Shown: piece after piece, positions 1 to 10,691 of the stretch
How the letters are laid out: every line of letters begins with the position of its first letter
Position numbering within the stretch: the first letter of the stretch is position 1
Assembly (NCBI GenBank): GCA_030141605.1
Contig: JAQGDQ010001584.1
Span: 1 to 33,849, forward strand
DNA: 33,849 nt
Source: Tubiluchus corallicola
Lineage: Eukaryota > Priapulida > Priapulimorpha > Priapulimorphida > Tubiluchidae
Direction: 5' to 3'
Notes under the pieces: model-generated
Database searches by the model: none
The model's input: only the letters and a program-made list of their open reading frames with translations
Told to the model about the DNA's origin: nothing
Translations under genes and position numbers: made by a program

Positions 1-137
1 CACAAAATATAACCAATGCAACATATCGAAATAGAATTAAAGCTAATATAGATATGTATTGTATATATGATTATGGATTATTGCTTATCTCATGAAAAAA
101 ATTGTTGATAGTTTCAATGGCACAGACCTTGAAACAG

Positions 138-143
138 TTTATT
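138..143 (-). terminator. candidate MIOX poly(A) signal
   Basis: An AATAAA hexamer on the minus strand about 445 nt beyond the stop codon. Nearer stretches are AT-rich without a canonical hexamer that I could see. Variant signals are possible, so this is only a candidate. The rest of 1-587 shows no coding potential. Confidence 0.35.
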
Positions 144-587
144 AACCGACTTTATCCTAATCCGAGCTGTTGCATCACGTTCTATCAACATCTTCAGTAA
201 GTATCATACTGCATAACAATCATCTTACATAAGTATTCACCTTTAAACGCATATATACATTTATATTTAAATTTATAATTGTAGCGCATTAAAGCACAAA
301 AAAAAACAAGTAGCAAAAGCAAACTTAGGCACAGTTTTAACAGTTTCAATGAATCGAACTATATAAATTATCACAAAAGCAGAGCTAGCCATATGTTTAA
401 ATACATTCACACGAATTTATCGTTTACATTTTAAATAGTCCGCTTTGCACAACTGCATTTAAATGGCAGGAGATAGTCAACTTACACAAATTACATATCA
501 GCGTTTTGTACATTAAAATGAAGATTTTTTTGCATTTAAATGCAGTTTAGATTTTCCACTGTAATCTGCTGTAGTCAAGCAAAGCAT

Positions 588-696
588 TTACCATTTTAGT
601 TTGCCAGGACAATACTTGTCAATCAGCATCTGGTAGTACGGAGTTAGTTTCTCCATGTCTGGTTTATCGTCAGCTTTGGAATACAAATCAAATTGG
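588..696 (-). CDS. MIOX: MIOX exon 9 (residues 255-290, stop)
   Basis: Encodes QFDLYSK with iron ligand Asp258, then [20 protein letters not shown] and TAA. The YCPG-L-W ending is the normal C-terminus of the family, so the gene is complete at this end. It is separated from exon 8 by an intron mostly filled with a minisatellite. Confidence 0.96.
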
Positions 697-3600
697 CTGA
701 AATAAACAAAAATTAAAATTCAAAGATGTTTGAATTTTTTAGACCTTCCTGATGATCTTACAACATTACAATTCAAAGGATTTTTTAGACGTTCCTGGGC
801 ATTTTGCAACATGAGAATTCAAAGGATTTTTTAGACTTTCCTGGCAATTTTAGAAGATTAGAATTCAAAGGATCAACTTTAGAAGATTAGAATTCAAAGC
901 ATTTTTTAGACTTTCTTGGCAACTTTAGAAGATTACAATTCAAAGGATTTTTTAGACTTTCTTGGCAACTTTAGAAGATTAGCATTCAAAGGATTTTTTA
1001 GACTTTCCTGGCAATTTTAGAAGATTAGAATTCAAAGGATTTTTTAGACTTTTCTGGCAACTTTAGAAGATTAGAATTCAAAGGATTTTTTACACTTTCC
1101 TGGCAATTTTAGAAGATTAGAATTCAAAGGATTTTTTAGACTCTCCTGGCAATTTTAGAAGATTAGAATTCAAAGGATTTTTTAGACTTTCCTGGCAACT
1201 TTAGAAGATTAGAATCCAAAGGATTTTTAGACTTTCCTGGCAATTTTAGAAGATTAGAATTCAAAGGATTTTTTAGACTCTCCTGGCAATTTTAGAAGAT
1301 TAGAATTCAAAGGATTTTTTAGACTTTCCTGGCAATTTTGGAAAATTAGAATTCAAAGGATCAAATTTAGAAGATTAGAATTCAAAGGATTTTTTAGACT
1401 TTCCTGGCAACTTTAGAAGCTTAGAATTCAAAGGATTTTTTAGACTTTCCTGGCAATTTTGGAAAATTAGAATTCAAAGGATCAAATTTAGAAGATTAGA
1501 ATTCAAAGGATTTTTTAGACTTTCCTGGCAACTTTAGAAGATTAGAACTCAAAGCATTTTTTAGACTTTCTTGGCAACTTTAGAAGATTAGAATTTAAAG
1601 GATTTTTTAGACTTCCTTGGCAACTTTAGAAGATTACAATTCAAAGGATTTTTTAGACTTTCTTGGCAACTTTAGAAGATTAGCATTCAAAGGATTTTTT
1701 AGACTTTCCTGGCAATTTTAGAAGATTAGAATTCAAAGGATTTTTTAGACTCTCCTGGCAATTTTAGAAGATTAGAATTCAAAGGATTTTTTAGACTTTC
1801 CTGGCATTTTGGAAGATTAGAATTCAAAGGATCAAATTTAGAAGATTAGAATTCAAAGGATTTTTTAGACTTTCCTGGCAACTTTAGAAGATTAGATTCA
1901 AAGGATTTTTTAGACTTTCCTGGCAATTTGGAAAATTAGAATTCAAAGGATCAAATTTAGAAGATTAGAATTCAAAGGATTTTTTAGACTTTCCTGGCAA
2001 CTTTAGAAGATTAGAACTCAAAGCATTTTTTAGACTTTCTTGGCAACTTTAGAAGATTAGAATTCAAAGGATTTTTTAGACTTTCCTGGCAATTTTAGAA
2101 GATTAGAATCCAAAGGATTTTTAGACTTTCCTGGCAATTTTAGAAGATTAGAATTCAAAGGATTTTTTAGACTCTCCTGGCAATTTTAGAAGATTAGAAT
2201 TCAAAGGATTTTTTAGACTTTCCTGGCAATTTTGGAAAATTAGAATTCAAAGGATCAAATTTAGAAGATTAGAATTCAAAGGATTTTTTAGACTTTCCTG
2301 GCAACTTTAGAAGATTAGAATTCAAAGGATTTTTTAGACTTTCCTGGCAATTTTGGAAAATTAGAATTCAAAGGATCAAATTTAGAAGATTAGAATTCAA
2401 AGGATTTTTTAGACTTTCCTGGCAACTTTAGAAGATTAGAACTCAAAGCATTTTTTAGACTTTCTTGGCAACTTTAGAAGATTAGAATTTAAAGGATTTT
2501 TTAGACTTTCCTGGCAACTTTAGAAGATTAGAACTCAAAGCATTTTTTAGACTTTCTTGGCAACTTTAGAAGATTAGAATTTAAAGAATTTTTTAGACTT
2601 TCCTGGCAATTTTAGAAGATTAGAATTCAATGGATTTTTTAGACTTTCCTGGCAATTTTAGAAGATTAGAATTCAATGGATTTTTTAGACCTTCCTGGCG
2701 ATTTTAGAAGATTAGAATTCAAACACTAACATTGAATTTTCTGCACTGTCACAGAATCTGTTTCAGAAGCATGCAAAGGTGCAGAATAGTCCAAAACATA
2801 TTTGACGATTTTTTTATTCATTGGGGCACAACTTTAAAGTAAAATACATTACATTTTTGCTAAAAATGGACACCAATTTGATTGAAATAATCATATTAAA
2901 AATTAAGTAATCATAATAATTACGTAAAAATGAACTTAAGTGTGTACTATGCACGTCTTTAAGTTTAGCAGTACCTATTCAAACACTTCACAACAATTAA
3001 AATTAACCAAGACTTACTTGAATTCATTTACCCACTGTAACATTTCTGTGTCACGATTATTGCAGAGATACATGTAATCTCCACACGTATGCCATGGGTA
3101 GAAAGAATGAAATCGTACAACGTACAGCGCCTCATCCGGAAGAGTTGTCTCATTGTGCACCAAAACTCGGTACATGTACTCTGTAAAATGTCATTGTAAC
3201 TCATTTCACAAAAGTCTTTTTTTGATAAAGGAAGAAATTCTGAAAGTAGCAGTAGAATTACGGTCAACCTCGCTTATAAGGGATCACGAACACGGGTCCC
3301 GATTTTTCGTAACGTTTTTCCTTATAAAAACTTTCGTATATAAGGTACGACATCTTCAGAACAGCAACCCAGGTAAATTACCTCGCATATAAGGGACCCT
3401 ATGATCAAAGCGTAATTGATCGATTTTTAACCTCAATTTTCCGCATACTCGGTCTTCGAACAGCTCGGTTTCCGTGGTCACATACATCTCACATCACTGA
3501 AGGAACTTCCTACATACTGTTTGCACTGAATGTGTAGCAATAATCCATAAAAATATGGGCAAAAGTACGGAAAAGTACAGGTCTAGATACACTCTCGGGT

Positions 3601-6600
3601 CAGCTATAAGGGACATCGGATATAAGGCATGGTTTTTTCCGGCCCGGAGGTGTCCCTTATATCCGAGGTTGACTGTACATGCATGCAGAAAATAAGAGGA
3701 ACAGAAATGCTGAGAAAAAGCCGCTTAAACAAGCTGCACAAAACTACCTTAGCATACTGATAATTACAATTACAATAATTACAATTAATATTCCATTAAT
3801 TTCCATAACACTTTGAGCAGAACTTTCGCTAAGGTTAATCTAACAAGAAGTGCATCAAGTCCACAGTATGCCATTGGTATCTGCATCATCAGCATACATA
3901 CATTGGTGAATTTTTACCTTTTTCAGTAATTAGGGGTTCACTTAACCTTTATTAATCCGACGACGGCGGCAACGGCAATGACGACGACAACAAGAATGGC
4001 AGTACTAAGAGCAGCAGCAGAAATGAGTGATTTACATGGGCACTGGTCGCAGAGCAAAGACTTATGTAAAACGGAAGCTCACAAATTTTAAAGTCTGTTT
4101 TAACTACGGATAACTTACCGTCATGTCCCCATGACATAAGCACATTTTCCAAGCCACAGTTTTCTTCATACATGCCCATATGTGAACTGCAAACAGAGAA
4201 AATTTCGGCACGACTTAATTACACTACATTAAAATAACAGTATTTTCAAATAAGCTACGTATATACAAATAACGTAGTAATTTAAAACGTAGTAACAAAC
4301 GTCTGACAAATGTAGTACATTGAAAACAATATAAAATGTTACACAATAACGCATAATGCATTCCAGAGGTTTGATAAACGGCACTTAAGGGTAGATAACA
4401 CTGGTTTAGTACAGGTGTCTCCTCACTTTTGACTCAAAAATACATACCAATATATTGATATACACTATACAACATACATGATGTACATAACTTTCATCTG
4501 TTTTCTTGTGATATATGATTTTTACAGATATAAGGCACCTTTAGGATTTAGCAAATTGTTCTAATGCTTATAATTCAGAGAAAATATTAATTTGGTGTGT
4601 TGTAAGTTACTGAGCAACAGCGGGCCCAGTCCCCTTAGGCCCACCCCCTAAAACGGCCACTGTAGACAATGCATTCTGCATGACAGTATACAAAATCGTT
4701 AGACCAAGTCTGTTGACATAAAATCAAACATATTCTTATACTGGCACGAAATTTGAAAAAAAAGTTCTATATGTTTATGTAGAAAACTTTGACTAACACT
4801 CGAACACAAGCATCTCTATACAAGAATCAGATGCAGTGCTTACTTGTAAGAATTATTCTTGTTGTCTGGATTGTTCGTGAAGCTCTCACAACCAAACACA
4901 ATACTAGGAGAAAAAGCGCATCCCACAGGAAATGTATCGCCAACAACAGCCCACTAAAATGCATCAAAAAAAATCATTACTTAAACAGTATTGCCTTACT
5001 TTGAGGCAAATGGCGGATTTTTTTAATTGCATCATTGGATGCTGCTGACCATGAGATGATACTATTATTACAAATCAGGTCATCAGTAGTGGCGACTCGT
5101 GTATAGGTACTGGGGCACTGCAGCACCACCTATTTTCACTCAGTGTTATAGATAATATTCAACATAATAAGTCTTTATTCTTTAATTCTTTCTTTACGCT
5201 TGTACGGAACCAGAGCACGTGTGGGTAGTACTCTTTACTTCACAGCCCAGGACAGTGTGCACCAGCAATGCGGTGTTTGGCTGTTGTGCGCATGCAGCTA
5301 CACACGTCTGAGCCCAAGTAGAGAAAGTACTGTCACTCACACAGTTTGTAGTCAGTTGTCAAGTGCTTACCGTGAATGAATCAAGCTTGAGCTGCGAAAA
5401 TTTAGGCTGTCAGTAAGCAAAAAATATTTTTTGTTTAGGATTTTATTAAGTTTATATGATTGTTTGTTAAAAATTACAACACTAAAATTAAATTTGTTTT
5501 ACACAGTATTAAAACAAAGGCTAAAAATTTTCTGAAGCAGCAACCCCACTAATTTTAGCTACGAGCCGCCGCTGTTTATCAGTATCACTGTGTTCTGAAT
5601 ATTAATAGAAGCCTTAAATGAAAGTGACAAACATTACCTGAGGTTCACCATAACAAGCTAGAAGTTTACCCAAATCGTGTAAGAGCCCAGTAAGTTGAAA
5701 CCAATCTAGACATAAAAATAGATTTTAATAAATGTGTATAACAGACAAAAATATGTACTTTTAACTAAATAACATAATTATACAAAAATATCTACTTTTA
5801 AGTAACTAACATCACTATGCAAATATCTTGTTTTAAGTAAATAACATTACTATGCAAAAATATCTACTTTTAAGTAAATAACATAACTATGTAACAAATA
5901 TCTACTTCACATGTAGACTAGTGGGGTGTTAGTGAAACCCATGCTCGGAGTATCTCAATACAACAACAAAAACGTTGCACTTGATAAAAATGAAAAAAGC
6001 TTCTTTGATAATTCTGCTCTTAAACAAACTAATTCCTGATGTAATGAAAAGAAAGAAAATAACCGCCTTAAGTAGAACTTACTGCTTATTGCATATGTAA
6101 GTTGGTAGAGAAAAACTTGTTCAGACTGCAGAGAATTACCAGTCCCGTTTTGCACTTCATTGTAAAGTGAAATTACTCGAGTATAAAAACTTGCTTCAGT
6201 TATGCAAATATTAATGTCTGATTTCAACTAGTTATTATTACAACTTCATACACCTTCCCATAAAACAGGGCCGGAACTAGATGTGGCAAGCAGGGGGGGG
6301 GGGCAAAAATTTTCTGGGAGGGCGAGGTATCCGAAGTGGTTAAATAATGGTTAAGCCAATTTTAACCCCTTTTATACTGCATGCAGGCCTATAATTAGCA
6401 TGTGTGTAGGACGGCGTAGCGGACAGAGCAATAATGAGAAAATTAACTCTCAGTTAACCTAACGTTATTAATGTGCCTCTAACTAAATTGTTATTTACAG
6501 AAATTTATCACACACAAGTTTTAAGAAAATAATACACTGAAGCTACCAAACATTTTTTACCTAATTCTAATTCATATTGAAAATGATTACATGCGAACTG

Positions 6601-9600
6601 CAATTTTCACTGCAAAAAAATTATTTGTCTGATTTTGCAGGGGGGGGCGCCCCCTCGCTCCCCCTTAGTTCTGCCCCTGCCATAAAACATGTACCGTTCG
6701 CAATGTACCAAGCTGATGTCTGCGAGTCTGCTAATTCCACTGCTACTGGGTTATGACGGTCAGCGTTGGTCAGCAAATCATCAAAGTAAGATGACTCTAG
6801 TTTACCTTTATCTGGATGTTTCTCTCGGATCCGTTCAGCAGTTTGAAACGCGTGATAAATGTTTGGTACATCTACATCTGGATCACTCTGATCAATCACA
6901 TTGTTGAGCTGAACAAGTGCCTCCATGATTGTCATCTCCCCGTTATTAAACTGTCCATATTGATTTATCTACGATGAAATTACGATTAGGGTTACCATAG
7001 TTGAAAAAGAGGACACTTTTTCGCACACTTGTAACTAGGCAAAAATGACCAGTCTAGGGTGTATTAAAACAGTGCAAATATAAATTTAAAGAAATTCACA
7101 TAAAAACAAACAAAATAGCTCCCGGAAGCTGACGTCATTTTAAGTCATTAGCGAATACGCCGAGTATCGACAGCAGTGTGAGTCGTGTGACCCATAGTGA
7201 TGTGCGCATCTCTTATTTTTGTTCAGTAAATATGTACACAAAGCTTTTACACGGGTTGCATTTTGAAATGTTAGCAACATCTTGTATTGAAAATTAACGA
7301 GTTTTTCTTTGTCTCGTTTCCGGGGAAACATGGGCGTATGGTAACCTAATTACGATTAAATTACGTAAATAATTAGGTCAAGGATAAATTTCAAGGCTAT
7401 GAAGAGGCTGATCAAGAGGTGTGATATTGGGTATTAGCTTGCTCACTGGTAATAAAGTCATAGGAAAAAAGTCACAATTAATTTTGGCTATGGTTAGGGT
7501 TATTTCTTTGTTTATGTTTACCTGTGACTTTTTTTACCTGAATTCATTTAAACTGGTAACATTGGGTTAAATTGCATGAAACTGGTCAATATTACGAGCC
7601 ACTGTTAATGAATAAAACAAACTAATATATGATCCAATGCTGTACAAACCTTGTTCTTCACAAACTCCACTGTTTGTTTCTCATGCATCAAATAGTATGT
7701 GTCTTTCACTCTTTTGGGAACGGTCGCCAACTAAGAAAAGTTAAAGACAAAATGTTACGACAAATGTATTTATGGTGATGTTGTGTTTTGTTTCTCTCGG
7801 AAGGCTCGTAGAGAAAACCAGAAAACACGCCGTAAAATAAAACTACTTTATTTAGCGAGAATTCTACTGGACAAAAAGATGAAGGAACGAGAAATGATTA
7901 TACTAAACGTGAAAATCTGGAAAACGTTTAAGTATATCTGAAAATGTAAGTATTACGTCCGTGAGATTTGCATGCTCTGTGTGCGATCCCGTGTCGGCGG
8001 CCTGCTTCGCCTTATATAGCGCGCTGTAGAAACTTCTTGAACAAATGTTCGAGAACAATCTAGATGCTAAGGCGGTCATTCCGACGTAACATTCTACGAT
8101 GTTCTATGCAATTCTACTTGACGTCAGCGATCTCCACAACAGGCGACAAGAAAGAAGCAACTTTTGGAACTACTACTAACAGTTTCATTACGATTTGTCA
8201 GTTCATTAAAGATTAAAATGTACAACAATGCCTGCTTTGCTCGAATCTATGAATAGACAACATGTATCATAGACATTGCTCTACATGGCCCCAACTCATA
8301 CTTTGAAGGGTACTAAACGTTGTTATGGCATAAAAACTGTCCCAATTCAAGAGCCAATTTGGACAGGAGGTCTAGCAGGAAAAGTACTAGCAAAAGAACT
8401 ATTTCAGGTTAAAAAACACCAAATTGCGATATTTTTGCATCACTGTATATTTGTCTAAAAATGCATGGGCAAGTGAATGCATTTGCAGACTGTATAGTTA
8501 TGTGGTAGCGAATATGAAAGCTGTTAGTGATAGGTGTTGGAAACTACATGTAAGTTTTGTGTGCGGAGACTGTTAAAGGTTTTAATCAACTGGTGATGAA
8601 GTCTTGTAATTCGGGTAATTGGTCCTGGAGTAAAAATTACAAAACTAAAGTGAAATATTTAAGAGCATAATGATTTTTTAAATGCTGTATTGTAAATCTT
8701 TGACACCAGGTTATAGTGTAAATAGGTGTGTATATAGTGTATAGTGTATATAGGTTCTAGGCCAATATAAGGTTCTGCTCTTCAAACTTCTTATGGTGTT
8801 GTGTTTGCTGTCACTCTATTACATTTCTGCCGAGGAGTCTCGACTGCTTTATTCATGTTACAAATTTATGTTAAAAGGTATAAAAAATGTGAAAGCTAAT
8901 GTTGCTTTGTAAGATTATTAACATTATTTAACAATAATTAGCTAAAACTAACTTGCATGAATGCACGAGATACAAAATATATATTTATCAATGTAAAACT
9001 TACTGCTACTGCTAATTAGTAATTACATATATTACATTTTTATTATCAGCCAGTTTTAATCTTTGCTGCAGTCTTTTTATCATGTGAAAATTATATGTTT
9101 AATAAATGCACATGACAAAAGTGGCTTCTGCCACAAGATTCATTTGATTGTCGCCTGCTTTTAATTGTAAATGCAAGTCTTAGATACCGTTCTTTACTCA
9201 TTGTGGTTGGATTATTGTGTGAAAATAGTTATAACGTAGTTAAGCGTACTGTTCGAAAATAACTAGCTAAACTAGATGGTACTTTATATATAGTTTGGTG
9301 GACGTTTATTAATATCGTTAATTTTTTGGTACACTATATTGCACAATTCAGCACTTGAAAGGCAGAGCTTACAATAATTTACTACTAATATTTAACAGTT
9401 ATAGTGAAACTGCAGGCAAAAGTTACCAGCAGGGCTTATTTCATGGGGGGGGGGGGAAGTGGGGATACTTCCTCGGGGCCTCATCCTCCAGGGGGGCCTC
9501 GCGCCAAGGTAACATTTTTTTGCTTTATGCGAACATACTGCCTCCTCTCTCCCTCTCTTGCCGCACGCGCGCCGTTTGCCAGTATTGGCAAGTATTAAGG

Positions 9601-10654
9601 ACTGGTCTAGAGAATAAAGCAGTTTTTCTTTCAATTGTTCTTTCCTTTAACAACTGTATAACTCAATATTTTCTCTTCGAAAATGCTTCTCCGGCGTTCT
9701 AGCAGTTCAAAACGTTTCTGGGTGCCAACCATGCTGGCGACCACCACCCCGGCGCTTTGCACCCTTCCCTGAGAGGCCCTCACACGCCCTACTTCCCCGA
9801 GCCTAGCTTAGGCTGAAATAGGACCTGGTTACCAGTAGCTTATTATCAATCAGGAATATTCCTTCAAGATGAGACACTAATATTTAAAGCAGCAGAAATT
9901 TCGTAGACATGTCTAGTCATCTCTCGACAAAAGAATTAGCGGGAGGTAGCAAGTGAAAGACCGTTAGTTGAAATAGCTCAGAACAGTTTTAGAATGGTGC
10001 CCATCCATTTACTGACCAGGAATGGTGGCGTTTGACTTTAATCACAATAAATTCGACTAATTAGCCCATTATGTGCTCAACTTATTACTGTTGAGTACTT
10101 TCATAAAATAAACTCAGAATTATCAGAACACAACAAGTACTTGACTGCAGGGCACTGGTGTAAAAATTTGGCTGGGTCCAGTAATACAACTTGCACTTTT
10201 CAAGACGTGTCATGAGTAGAACTAGCAAATACAAGAAAGCAAACAAATACTACGCTCGCTTCTGGTGTCTGTGAATGTATGAATTTAGCTAGGTTGCAGT
10301 GATACTACTTGCACTTTCGGCGACACATTGCGATTCGAAAAAGTAAACAAATACCATGCTTCTCTAGTGTCTACGATCTATGAACGTGTAAATTTAGCTA
10401 GGTTGCAGTGATACTACTTGCACTTTCGGAGACACATTGCGATTCGGAAAAGTAAACAAATACCACGCTTCTCTAGTGTCTATGATCTATGAACGTGTAA
10501 ATTTAGCTAGGTTGCAGTGATACTACGTGCACTTTTGGAGACACGTGATTCGGAAAAGTAAACAAATACCACGCTTCTAGTGTCTATGAACGTATAAATT
10601 TAGCTAGGTTGCAGTGATACCGCCTACCAGTGAAAGTTCACGGGCAGGAGAGAG

Positions 10655-10691
<37 letters not shown>

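Larger units (their letters stand above)
7779..8141 (-). mobile_element. solo LTR of an LTR retrotransposon
   Basis: 363 bp with perfect 7-bp inverted ends (TGTTGTG...CACAACA, the canonical TG...CA), flanked by ggtga and ggcga (4 of 5 match, a 5-bp duplication). On the minus strand it has the order expected of an LTR: upstream control elements, TATA box (8011-8018), transcribed region, AATAAA (7847-7852). There is no primer-binding site or polypurine tract next to either end, so it is read as a solo LTR left by recombination. It lies in MIOX intron 2 in the same orientation as MIOX, 48 bp before exon 3. Confidence 0.8.

Noticed and set aside
6621-6935. A 104-codon MIOX exon as a continuous frame
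   Set aside because: The conserved part ends at a GTAAAC donor at 6805; beyond that the frame reads intron and hAT-like MITE sequence.
7779-8141. Reading the heat-shock elements as the promoter of a host hsp gene
   Set aside because: The boundaries TGTTGTG/CACAACA and the 5-bp flanking repeats make this an LTR, and no hsp coding sequence follows.
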